From contig DASUWQ010000026.1 in NCBI GenBank assembly GCA_036378375.1, positions 1 to 8,497 on the forward strand: a DNA stretch of 8,497 nt. Reading direction: 5' to 3'. The notes under the pieces are model-generated. The model had not been told where the DNA came from. It searched no databases and saw only the letters and a list, made by a program, of their open reading frames with translations. This DNA comes from JAFAVN01 sp036378375. Its GTDB lineage: Bacteria > Verrucomicrobiota > Verrucomicrobiia > Chthoniobacterales > JAFAMB01. Of this stretch, positions 1 to 6,125 are shown one piece after another. Each line of letters begins with the position of its first letter. The first letter of the stretch is position 1. The translations under genes were made by a program, and so were the position numbers.

Positions 1-117
1 CGCTTTCCGGCCTCGCGCGGCCAGGACTACCCCGGAGAAATCCTTTGCCAACCGGATGGCGGTGGCACGTCCAATTCCCTGACTCGCACCCGTCACAATA
101 GCAACTGACTCTTTCAT
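1..117 (-). CDS. Short-chain dehydrogenase/reductase, N-terminal part only
   Basis: The minus strand from the ATG at 117 encodes 39 residues before the window edge, beginning MKESVAIVTGASQGIG. The TGxxxGxG glycine motif at residues 9-16 after a hydrophobic beta strand is the NAD(P)-binding start of a classical SDR (Rossmann fold), and VVLAAR at about 30-35 is the second beta strand; the Arg at its end often goes with NADP preference. The catalytic Ser-Tyr-Lys lies outside the window, so the substrate cannot be guessed. The start lies 41 bp downstream of the preceding hydrolase stop on the same strand, which suggests one transcript. I see no terminator between them and no strong Shine-Dalgarno (SD) sequence before this ATG. 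The SDR family call is secure; the specific function is unknown. Confidence 0.88.
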   Translation of the reverse strand, partial: MKESVAIVTGASQGIGRATAIRLAKDFSGVVLAARGRKA

Positions 118-158
118 GTTTCTGTCCTTCATTTCGTTAACTACCAATTGCGAGACGA

Positions 159-860
159 CTAAGACCTGAGCGTCGCACGAGCCGCCTCACGGATGATATC
201 GACCACTTCGTCGGGCGCTGTCAGCAGAGGGGTATGATCGATTGCTCGAACCCGTACCTTTGCTCCCATCCGCTGCGCCATGAACTCTTGGGTCTTCGGG
301 TTGATCATCCGGTCTTCCGTCGCGATCAGGAACCAGGAAGGCATCGATTTCCAAGCCGGCTTTGGCGCCTGTTCTTGAATGCAAAGGACAGAAAGCGGCC
401 GCTGCACCGCCTCACTGAGCGCCTTGATTTCCTTCGAAGAGTTTTGGGCAAAAGCGTTTTGAAAACCTTCGTGAGTCATCCAAATCAGCCCGTCCCCGTC
501 AGGCTGCAGCTGGGGAGCTTGTGGATGAGGTGGTTCCTTATAGAATACGTCAGCGACGGTCTCGCCCTCGTCCGGAGCAAGAGCCGCGACATACACTAGC
601 GATTTAACCCGCTCATTGGTGGCGCCCGCGATGACCGCTCCGGCATAAGCGTGTGCCGCCAGCAATACTGGACCCTCGGTTCTGGCGATCACGCGATTCA
701 GGGTCGCGATATCTTCCGATAGGGAGGTAAGCGGAATCGGCGCACAGATTACCTCCAGTCCCTCCTTCACCAAAGGCAGAACTACCTGACTCCAGCTGCT
801 GCCATCAGCCCAGGCCCCGTGAACCAGAATCACGGCCGCGTTCTTAGCAAGTAAGCTCAT
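159..860 (-). CDS. Alpha/beta hydrolase, small esterase-like, nucleophile Ser replaced by Ala
   Basis: The 233-residue protein has the layout of the small single-domain alpha/beta hydrolases related to plant methylesterases: VILVHGAW (oxyanion HG at residues 14-15), the strand VLLAAHAYAGAVIAG (65-79), the acid-bearing loop ATEDRMINP (180-188, Asp183) and DHTPLLTAP (208-216, His209). In this family the nucleophile elbow normally reads GHSxGG. Here it reads AHAYAG, so position 71, expected to be Ser, is Ala (codon GCT). Acid and His are kept. The protein may thus be inactive as a hydrolase, use another mechanism, or bind a ligand; similar AHAYAG or GHAYAG variants may form a subgroup, which I cannot verify here. 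There is no signal peptide, so it is probably cytoplasmic. The gene starts 90 bp after the sigma factor stop, with a 32-bp repeated element between them, and is followed at 41 bp by an SDR gene. ATG start; only a weak purine stretch precedes it. Confidence 0.88.
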   Translation of the reverse strand: MSLLAKNAAVILVHGAWADGSSWSQVVLPLVKEGLEVICAPIPLTSLSEDIATLNRVIARTEGPVLLAAHAYAGAVIAGATNERVKSLVYVAALAPDEGETVADVFYKEPPHPQAPQLQPDGDGLIWMTHEGFQNAFAQNSSKEIKALSEAVQRPLSVLCIQEQAPKPAWKSMPSWFLIATEDRMINPKTQEFMAQRMGAKVRVRAIDHTPLLTAPDEVVDIIREAARATLRS

Positions 861-904
861 GTTTGTTTTCGTCTTTCTGCTTAGTTAAAGAGATGACTTA
901 AGGA

Positions 905-936
905 CGACGCTTCGTACTTACGAATTTCCGTCTCCG
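905..936 (-). promoter_or_regulatory. 4 x 8-bp repeated element, copy A, upstream of the Ala-nucleophile hydrolase
   Basis: Four consecutive 8-bp units, each beginning with CG on the plus strand, start at 905, 913, 921 and 929. Unit 3 is CGAATTTC and unit 2 is CGTACTTA. The same arrangement recurs at 1744-1775 and 3144-3175, always upstream of a minus-strand gene; this copy ends 44 bp before the hydrolase ATG. A and the copy at 3144 match at 33 of 42 positions when extended past the units. A direct-repeat operator or promoter element is the simplest reading; the binding protein is unknown. Confidence 0.5.
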
Positions 937-950
937 CTCATAAGCTGCTT

Positions 951-1598
951 TTAAACCCCAAAAGAATCCCTGTGTCTTTCGGAAGAACTCATTTCCGTCA
1001 AAGCGCCCCTCAGCCTCTCCTTGGCGCGGGCCAGTCGCGACATCACTGTACCCATCGGTATTTGCAGCGTACTTGATATCTCCTTGTACGAGAGATCCGC
1101 CAAATAGAACAATTCTAAGACGATACGGTGATCCTCCGCCAACTCGGACGCCGCACTTAAAATCGCGCCGGCATCGACAGCTCGTGGCCCCGCCGGCTCG
1201 ACCGTGGCCTCTTGATTTTGTGGGCTGATCTCCACCTCAGGATGTAGCTGTCGTCTCCGCAGCGTCCGGAAAAACAGTCTGCGGAGGGTAGTAAATAACC
1301 AAGACCTGATTTTGTCGGGCTCCCGCACCTGCTCGTATCGCCGGCAAAGGATCAAGAACGTTTCTTGGGTCAGATCCGCTGCCTCAGTTTCACTTTGTGC
1401 CAGAACCAAGGCAAACCGATAAACCGGTGCATACCATTCGGAAACAACGCATTCGATAGCGAGATGATTTTTCAAAGGAATGCCCCATGACCCTCGGAAA
1501 CTCCGCGATCCCGGAGCCAACAAAGTAGCGGGTTTCTTATTCTCAATAGGTAGAGCCGTGACTCGTTCGGCTTGTGCGTGATAACACTGTTCGACCAC
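951..1598 (-). CDS. RNA polymerase sigma factor, ECF subfamily of sigma-70
   Basis: The 215-residue reading frame has sigma region 2 at about 54-117 (YAPVYRFALVLAQ, then DLTQETFL at 75-82 and IRSWLFTTLRR at 97-106) and region 4 at about 145-200, whose helix-turn-helix is LSYKEISSTLQIP followed by GTVMSRLARAKERL. This is the two-domain architecture of ECF factors, which redirect RNA polymerase to stress or envelope-response promoters. The first 41 residues before LKNHLAIECVVSEWY have no sigma-like character. The frame begins with GTG at 1598, without a convincing SD at proper spacing. A TTG at 1475, preceded by GGGG at 6 nt, would give a 174-residue protein with a normal ECF N terminus. No anti-sigma or membrane sensor gene is adjacent, so control may be at transcription. 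A 4x8-bp element lies 145 bp upstream and another immediately downstream, before the hydrolase gene. Family call firm; start uncertain. Confidence 0.92.
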   Translation of the reverse strand: MVEQCYHAQAERVTALPIENKKPATLLAPGSRSFRGSWGIPLKNHLAIECVVSEWYAPVYRFALVLAQSETEAADLTQETFLILCRRYEQVREPDKIRSWLFTTLRRLFFRTLRRRQLHPEVEISPQNQEATVEPAGPRAVDAGAILSAASELAEDHRIVLELFYLADLSYKEISSTLQIPMGTVMSRLARAKERLRGALTEMSSSERHRDSFGV

Positions 1599-1743
1599 AT
1601 CCTAGTAACCTGGTCTATGTTATTAGCAGGGTTATCATATTCACATCGACACAACAGGTTCCATGCCAGCCTGCTTATCTAACTCCTCACCCCCCTCGGT
1701 TTAGTTTTTTTATTTGGTGAGAGCGGGCATAAATTGGCCGGCA

Positions 1744-1775
1744 CGAAATCTCGAACTCTCGAATTTACGACCGGC
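1744..1775 (-). promoter_or_regulatory. 4 x 8-bp repeated element, copy B, upstream of the ECF sigma gene
   Basis: Units start at 1744, 1752, 1760 and 1768 on the plus strand. Unit 2 is CGAACTCT and unit 3 is CGAATTTA, so the positions and order match copies A and C while the surrounding sequence does not. It lies 145 bp before the GTG start of the sigma gene (about 268 bp before the alternative TTG). If the element is read by this sigma factor or its regulator, this copy would provide autoregulation; that is inference. Confidence 0.45.
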
Positions 1776-1958
1776 GTGATAACCTTAGCTTATCAACCGA
1801 AGAGGTTACGAGTGACCTGTCCGCGCTGCAATCTGAGGCCAGGCGTACGGCTTCCGGTTCGCAATGTTGCGGCTCCAGCGGTCTGTTCGAAGGATTTTCA
1901 ATGGTCAAAGCCCGCAACGGTAGAACGCCACCGCAAGCTATTCCTCGACCAGAGAAAT

Positions 1959-1984
1959 CGGTAGGGCTGAGCTCTCGCTCGTCC
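1959..1984. repeat. Solitary REP-like palindromic unit
   Basis: These 26 bases match the left arm of the REP-like pair at 4452-4477 without gaps, at 22 of 26 positions. They keep the CGGTAGGG head and the GCTCGTCC tail. The inner stem is weaker than in the pair because of four substitutions. It sits just downstream of the Asp-nucleophile hydrolase stop codon, the usual intergenic position for REP-type elements. Confidence 0.6.
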
Positions 1985-1995
1985 GGTTCGGTCCC

Positions 1996-2034
1996 GTTCG
2001 CGCAGCTCCATAGTGCGAGAGAAACTGCGCGAAC
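1996..2034 (-). terminator. Hairpin after the Asp-nucleophile hydrolase gene, possible terminator
   Basis: Two perfect 10-bp arms, GTTCGCGCAG (1996-2005) and CTGCGCGAAC (2025-2034), enclose a 19-base loop. The hairpin starts 12 bases after the hydrolase stop codon in the direction of transcription. No U-tract follows on the minus strand, so it may act through Rho, as an RNA 3'-end stabiliser, or as part of the adjacent REP-like element. Confidence 0.5.
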
Positions 2035-2046
2035 TATCCCTTGGGG

Positions 2047-2937
2047 CTAAAGCTTTCCGGCCTTAGCCAGCTCGTTTAAGAACGAGTGAATCTCTTCGGA
2101 GATCTCCTCCACGTGGGTTTCCAAGGCGAAATGTCCTGTGTCATAAAATACGACCTTCGCCGACGGGATATCCTTGCAGAACGCCTCGGCGCCAGGAGGA
2201 ATGAAGAACGGATCATTCTTCCCCCAAGCGGCGAGCAGCGGTGGCTGAGATTTTCGGAAGTACTCCTGGAATGTCGGGTACAACTTCACGTTGCTCGCGT
2301 AATCGAGGAACAGGTCGAGTTGGATCTCGGCGTTACCTGGGCGCTGTAGCAGGACGGTATCTAACCAGTAGGCCTCGGGCTCGACCTGCACCGGGTTTGT
2401 CACGCCATGCACGTACTGCCACTTCGTTCCTTCCAGACCGATAAACCCGCGCAGCGCCTCACGATTAGCTGGGGTCGGCTCTTTCCAATATTTCTTGATC
2501 GGGTCCCAGGCGTCGCCCAAGCCGTCCACATAGCCATTTCCGTTCTGGGAGATGATCGCCGTAACCCGTTCCGGGTGAGCTACCGCCAGTCGGAAGCCGG
2601 TGGGCGCGCCGTAATCGAACACATAGATAGCGTATCGCTTCAGACTCAATGCCTCCACGAAAGCGTTAATCGTCACACCCAGATTGTCGAAAGTGTAGCG
2701 GTATTGCCGCTCGGATGGCACTTCGGTAAATCCGAAACCCGGCAGATCCGGCGCGATCACCCGGAAAGATGATGCCAGCCGTGGCATCAGATGCCGGAAC
2801 ATGTGCGACGAGGTGGGGTATCCATGCAGCAACAGAATCACGGGAGCGTCAGCCGGACCGGCTTCGCGGTAGAAGATCTTGATTCCGTCGGCCTCGACAA
2901 TGTCGAGTTTAATGTTGGGGATGTTTGATGTTTTCAC
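2047..2937 (-). CDS. Alpha/beta hydrolase with Asp nucleophile, epoxide hydrolase/dehalogenase-like
   Basis: The 296-residue protein shows the full fold of the larger alpha/beta hydrolases. VILLLHGYPTSSHMFR (33-48) carries the HGYP oxyanion turn, and VIAPDLPGFGF is at 60-70. The nucleophile elbow YVFDYGAPTGFRLA (105-118) has Asp108, followed by a cap region of about 130-225. WGKNDPFFIPP supplies acid Asp242 and DTGHFALETH supplies His269. An Asp nucleophile is used by epoxide hydrolases and haloalkane dehalogenases through an alkyl-enzyme ester. Dehalogenases usually have Trp right after this Asp for halide binding; here it is Tyr109, which makes epoxide or another substrate more likely. Probably cytoplasmic, no signal peptide. 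The start is GTG at 2937, which gives the usual short N terminus before IVEADGIKIFYREAG; the SD is weak. The gene appears monocistronic, with a hairpin behind it and a 4x8-bp element 206 bp before it. Confidence 0.92.
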   Translation of the reverse strand: MKTSNIPNIKLDIVEADGIKIFYREAGPADAPVILLLHGYPTSSHMFRHLMPRLASSFRVIAPDLPGFGFTEVPSERQYRYTFDNLGVTINAFVEALSLKRYAIYVFDYGAPTGFRLAVAHPERVTAIISQNGNGYVDGLGDAWDPIKKYWKEPTPANREALRGFIGLEGTKWQYVHGVTNPVQVEPEAYWLDTVLLQRPGNAEIQLDLFLDYASNVKLYPTFQEYFRKSQPPLLAAWGKNDPFFIPPGAEAFCKDIPSAKVVFYDTGHFALETHVEEISEEIHSFLNELAKAGKL

Positions 2938-2969
2938 AGTGTCTTTGCTGAGCGGATGATTTTGTCTGT

Positions 2970-2981
2970 GCGCTTAAGCGC
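2970..2981. promoter_or_regulatory. Perfect 12-bp palindrome upstream of the Asp-nucleophile hydrolase
   Basis: GCGCTTAAGCGC is a perfect palindrome lying 32 bp before the hydrolase GTG start. CGCTTAA recurs directly at 2989-2995, giving an extra half-site. The position fits an operator or a 5'-leader hairpin. No regulator can be assigned from the sequence. Confidence 0.3.
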
Positions 2982-3005
2982 TCCATGTCGCTTAATAACC
3001 TTTCA

Positions 3006-3024
3006 ATACATATCTGTATAGTTA
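3006..3024. promoter_or_regulatory. Operator-like motif ATACA-N4-TGTAT, copy 1
   Basis: ATACATATCTGTAT is a dyad with 5-bp arms and a 4-base centre. The 19-base stretch matches 3238-3256 at 15 positions in the same orientation. It is 68 bp upstream of the hydrolase start, in a locally AT-rich segment, a usual place for a dimeric repressor such as an HxlR, MarR or PadR type. No such regulator is in the window. Confidence 0.35.
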
Positions 3025-3143
3025 CTTAAATCCCGTTCAACGAACGAACTCCAAAACAAGTTCCGTGCCAGCGTTTCCTCCGTAGCTCTTAATCCTGCAG
3101 GACCGACCGGGTTAACAAAAACCGATTGAAGATAGCTTATGTT

Positions 3144-3175
3144 CGAATTTTCGAACTTACGAATTTCCGTCCTGC
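3144..3175 (-). promoter_or_regulatory. 4 x 8-bp repeated element, copy C, upstream of the Asp-nucleophile hydrolase
   Basis: Units start at 3144, 3152, 3160 and 3168 on the plus strand: CGAATTTT first, then CGAACTTA, with unit 3 identical to copy A (CGAATTTC). The first unit together with the preceding GTT also forms the dyad GTTCGAA-TT-TTCGAAC (3141-3156). The element ends 206 bp before the hydrolase GTG. This is the most regular of the three copies. Confidence 0.48.
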
Positions 3176-3237
3176 CTAAATCGATCCTGAGGCGTCGCCG
3201 CCATCAGACGCCAGGCCGGCCGTTCGATCTGACATCT

Positions 3238-3256
3238 ATACATAACTGTCTAATAA
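3238..3256. promoter_or_regulatory. Operator-like motif ATACA-N4-TGTAT, copy 2
   Basis: ATACATAACTGTCT repeats the dyad at 3006 with one arm mismatch and is 232 bp away. It overlaps a second possible dyad, TAACTG (3243-3248) with CAGTTA (3266-3271), in the most AT-rich part of this gap. Nearby, GGCGTC (3191-3196) and GACGCC (3207-3212) can form a short hairpin. The rest of the gene-free stretch 2938-3398 shows no coding signal. Confidence 0.3.
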
Positions 3257-3398
3257 TTAATTGAGCAGTTACTCGTTGATGTTAATCGTTCATTGCGGCA
3301 ACGATTCCGGCAGTTCATACAAGTGCCCCATGGACTCAAATCAAGCCAATGGCAAGATGGTTGGCCGAATCTGATTTCAGGAGCGATGGAAGACCGGA

Positions 3399-3687
<289 letters not shown>

Positions 3688-4451
3688 TTTTTTTGCTTGG
3701 CTACTTCGTCGCGTTTCTTTGCGGAGCGTTGGCGATGAGCAGCTTGTTTTGCTCGGTTGCCGCAAAGCGTCATACTACACCAGCGCCTGGCCTTTCCATG
3801 CGTCGTGTCGAGAAACAAAAGGGTACAGATTTTGCCCTGGCAGGCTTTTACCAGAGTAAAGTCTGACGAACAGACCAGGTGGGCCAGGGCTTCCGCGACG
3901 GGCAGAAGTACAGCATTCGGTGTACTCCAGCGCCGCAAACGCCGCAATTCGAACCCTGACGCAGACGTCGGTTTTCTGTGGTGGCCAGGCCTTGGCACAA
4001 TCGCCCCGTAACCTTCATCGCGCTCGAGTACGCGGTTTAAGGGTTCTAGAAGATTGAGCGCCTTCGCGGACAGGGGACGACCCATGTGGGAACGGACGAA
4101 GTCGCGGAACCACTCACGCAGGGCGCGCGCCTGGGCTGCCACCTCGTCCAGCTCACCCGGAAAAGAATTTGCTCGGATAAACGCCACTTCGGCCGGATCG
4201 ATGAGCCTGGCTTCCGACAGCCAGGTTAAAAGGTCTTCTCCATTTCCGATCCACTCAACCACGCTATCCGCGGGTGTCCCGATTGAGTTAAGGAAATCGA
4301 GACCCGGGTGATCCGCGATGAACCTCGGCGGAGGGCGATTATTGGGTACGGGCGTTCTGGCGTCACCACTCCCCACAGAGCGTTTCTTCATAATACGCCC
4401 GAAAAGATAACCGCGAGAAGCTAACCGTTCAAACCGTTGCGAAACGGAGAT

Positions 4452-4539
4452 CGGTAGGGACGAGCTCCTGCTCGTCCAGAGGACCGTGGTATCGCGTAGT
4501 GTACGGAAGAAAGCGGACGAGCAGGAGCTCGTCCTACCG
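4452..4539. repeat. REP-like inverted pair between the SDR and CGNR genes
   Basis: A 26-base arm (4452-4477) and a 25-base arm (4515-4539) are inverted copies, differing only by one extra G in the left arm. The spacer is 37 bases. Each arm is itself a palindrome: GACGAGC-TCCT-GCTCGTC in the left one and its complement in the right one. Paired palindromes in opposite orientation in an intergenic space, 26 bp after a stop codon, are the layout of REP doublets (BIME) mobilised by RAYT-type transposases. A third, diverged unit is at 1959-1984. No transposase is in the window. Confidence 0.8.
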
Positions 4540-4565
4540 GATTCCGGCTGTTCCTTAGACTCCCA

Positions 4566-5321
4566 TCACCAGGGGAGCGGACCGTCCGCGTTCGAGAACG
4601 TGCCATTCGGACCGTCCGAACCGAGCAGCGCAAGACGCACCGGCTCGCGAGCACCCTCCTCGACCGTCTGGGTGCCCGTATAGTTGTTGAGGTTCGTTTT
4701 AGTGAAACCCGGGCAGGCAGCATTAACTTTGATTCCGGTCGACTCCAGCTCGATCGCCATGGCAAGCGTCACCGCGTTAAGAGCCGTCTTAGACGCCGGA
4801 TAAACGGGCCCGAAAATCGGACGATAGGGGAAAGCCGGGTCCGAGTTTCGCGTCAGAGAGCCGACGCCGCTCGACACGTTGACGATGCGGGCTGCCGACG
4901 ACTCGCGCAGGAGCGGCAACATCGCTTGGGTAACGGCGACGACGCCGAATACGTTGGTCTCGAATACGGCACGCATTTCATCGAGTGAGACGGTGCTCGG
5001 ACGGGTCGATTTCGCGTATTCCTCGATGGGTATGCCCGGTCGCAATCCTGTATTCGAGATGGCCGCATTGTTGATGAGCACGTCGAGACGGCCGAACTCG
5101 TTACGGACGCGCTGCGCCGCGGCGGCGATGGAAGCGTGATCCGTCACGTCGAGCTGGAGCGCGTGAGCATCGCCGTCGACCGTTTTGGCTGCCTCCTCTC
5201 CCCGCGCATAGTCGCGCGAACCGACCAGGACGGTGAAGTTCTTCGCGGCCAACTCCTTTGCGATCTGGAGGCCGATCCCTTGATTTGCCCCGGTGATCAA
5301 AGCGACAGGTTTGTTCTGCAT
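4566..5321 (-). CDS. Short-chain dehydrogenase/reductase, carbonyl-reductase-like
   Basis: The 251-residue protein is a complete classical SDR: cofactor motif TGANQGIG (10-17), LDVTD (58-62, adenine pocket), INNAA (83-87), catalytic Asn123, the NVSSGVG strand (148-154) with Ser150/Ser151, and YPASK with Tyr174 and Lys178. The SR after the second strand (VLVGSRD, 31-37) favours NADP(H). The 20-residue stretch between the Ser and Tyr motifs and the PGFTKTNLNNYTG loop resemble carbonyl-reductase-type monomeric SDRs, which reduce reactive aldehydes, ketones or quinones; the substrate is not determinable. The ATG has a good SD, AGAGG, 8 nt upstream. A near-consensus promoter with a TetR-type operator precedes it and the divergent tetR-type gene starts 93 bp away, so it is very probably repressed by that regulator and induced by its ligand. 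Confidence 0.95.
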   Translation of the reverse strand: MQNKPVALITGANQGIGLQIAKELAAKNFTVLVGSRDYARGEEAAKTVDGDAHALQLDVTDHASIAAAAQRVRNEFGRLDVLINNAAISNTGLRPGIPIEEYAKSTRPSTVSLDEMRAVFETNVFGVVAVTQAMLPLLRESSAARIVNVSSGVGSLTRNSDPAFPYRPIFGPVYPASKTALNAVTLAMAIELESTGIKVNAACPGFTKTNLNNYTGTQTVEEGAREPVRLALLGSDGPNGTFSNADGPLPW

Positions 5322-5384
5322 AGTAATTTCCTCTTTTTAAAACGTTAGGTGGCCAACACCGTCCCTCTGTGTTAAAGAAGATAA

Positions 5385-5401
5385 ACGGAACAGCCTTCCA
5401 T
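5385..5401. promoter_or_regulatory. Second, imperfect TetR-type operator
   Basis: ACGGAAC-AGC-CTTCCAT repeats the left half-site of the perfect palindrome at 5407-5423 exactly and matches the right half-site at 5 of 7 positions. The dyad centres (5393 and 5415) are 22 bp apart, about two helical turns, so two dimers could bind on the same DNA face. It covers the expected transcription start of the SDR gene. Confidence 0.6.
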
Positions 5402-5430
5402 TTTATACGGAACGATGTTCCGTTTGTCAA
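5402..5430 (-). promoter_or_regulatory. Near-consensus sigma-70 promoter of the SDR gene
   Basis: On the minus strand TTGACA (plus 5425-5430) and TATAAA (plus 5402-5407) are separated by exactly 17 bp. This is a full -35 match and a 5/6 -10 match at optimal spacing. Transcription would start near 5394, leaving a leader of about 70 bases before the SD and ATG of the SDR. The spacer coincides with the TetR-type palindrome, so binding would block RNA polymerase directly. Confidence 0.8.
5407..5423. promoter_or_regulatory. Perfect TetR-type operator palindrome
   Basis: ACGGAAC-GAT-GTTCCGT is a perfect 7+3+7 dyad between the divergent SDR and TetR-family genes, inside the spacer of the SDR promoter. 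It also contains the first possible ATG of the regulator gene (5415-5417), which implies autoregulation. Length, symmetry and position are those expected for a TetR-family dimer. Confidence 0.8.
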
Positions 5431-6074
5431 CTGTCGATATAGTGAACAGGAAAACGCAAAAAAAAGGTCGCGACACCCAGCCGCCCGGCTCCACGGTTCG
5501 GCGCTTGCGCGCGGACGCTCAGCGCAACCTGGACGTATTGTTGCAGTCGGCCATGGCGGTGTTCGCGACCTCAGGCGTAGATGCTCCGGTGCGGCAGATC
5601 GCAGAAAGGGCCGGCGTCGGCGTTGGCACCGTCTACCGTCACTTTCCGCAGCGCTCTGACCTCATCGTGGCCGTCTTTCGCCGCGAAGTTGACGCCTGCG
5701 CAGATGCCGCGGCGTTTCTGGCGACCGAGCACGAACCAGGCGAGGCATTGACTCGATGGATGCAGCGTTACGTCGACTTCATTTCCGCCAAGCGTGGCCT
5801 GGCGGCGGCCTTGCACTCGGGCGACCCGGCATATGACACGTTACCCGCCTACTTCCAAAAGCGACTCCGGCCGGCGCTCCAGACCTTGCTTGATGCTGCG
5901 GTTAAAGCAGGTCAGGTGCGCTCCGGTGTGAAGCCAGACGACCTGTTGCATGCCGTCCCGAGCCTTTGTGCGCCAGCCCACGACGGCGATCCCGCGCGCG
6001 CCCGACGCATGTTAGCTCTCCTGGTTGACGGTCTGCGCTATGGCGCAAAACCATCAATCCGTACGCGCTCCTAG
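5415..6074 (+). CDS. TetR/AcrR-family transcriptional repressor
   Basis: The frame gives 219 residues. After a basic leader, LRADAQRNLDVLLQSAMAVFATSG (31-54) forms helix 1, and the helix-turn-helix is VRQIAERAGVGVGTVYRHFPQRSDL (59-83), the clear TetR signature. The ligand-binding half, with REVDACADAAAFL and RYVDFISAKRGLAAAL, resembles the SbtR-like TetR C-terminal type. The ligand is unknown. The ATG at 5415 lies inside the operator and the nine residues after it are not TetR-like; a GTG at 5442 (210 residues, starting NRKTQKKGRD after the initiator) is a plausible alternative. Neither has a good SD. Divergent orientation, the shared operator and the tandem half-sites point to repression of the SDR gene and of itself. 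A nested hairpin 52 bases after the stop may end the transcript. Confidence 0.92.
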   Translation: MFRLSTVDIVNRKTQKKGRDTQPPGSTVRRLRADAQRNLDVLLQSAMAVFATSGVDAPVRQIAERAGVGVGTVYRHFPQRSDLIVAVFRREVDACADAAAFLATEHEPGEALTRWMQRYVDFISAKRGLAAALHSGDPAYDTLPAYFQKRLRPALQTLLDAAVKAGQVRSGVKPDDLLHAVPSLCAPAHDGDPARARRMLALLVDGLRYGAKPSIRTRS

Positions 6075-6125
6075 CGCTTCGTTCTCCCCACTTTGCCCCG
6101 CTCGTGCCTAACGCTAACCGTGCCG

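Larger units (their letters stand above)
1599..2046. other. Intergenic region with repeats and hairpins, no credible gene
   Basis: These 448 bases separate the Asp-nucleophile hydrolase from the sigma factor gene on the same strand. They contain, from left to right, an AT-rich segment with a T run (about 1700-1714) flanked by CTCACC/GGTGAG (1686-1691 and 1716-1721), the 4x8-bp element at 1744-1775, a solitary REP-like unit (1959-1984) and a strong hairpin (1996-2034). A plus-strand frame at 1734-1964 starts with TTG and shows no family resemblance. Confidence 0.6.

Noticed and set aside
118..158. Possible fourth copy of the 4x8-bp element before the partial SDR
   Set aside because: Some resemblance (AATTG, TAACGAAA on the minus strand) needs an indel and breaks the 8-bp register; the gap is only 41 bp.
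905..936. ECF-type promoter (GGAAAT ... CGTC) inside copy A
   Set aside because: The spacing between the boxes is too short, and copies B and C do not have the CGTC box at that place.
1734..1964. 76-codon plus-strand frame with two CxxC-like cysteines
   Set aside because: It starts with TTG without an SD, runs over the 4x8-bp element and up to the REP-like unit, and shows no family resemblance.
3302..3320. Similarity of TCCGGCAGTTC with 6766-6776
   Set aside because: Only 11 identical bases without supporting structure; could be chance or a repeat flank.
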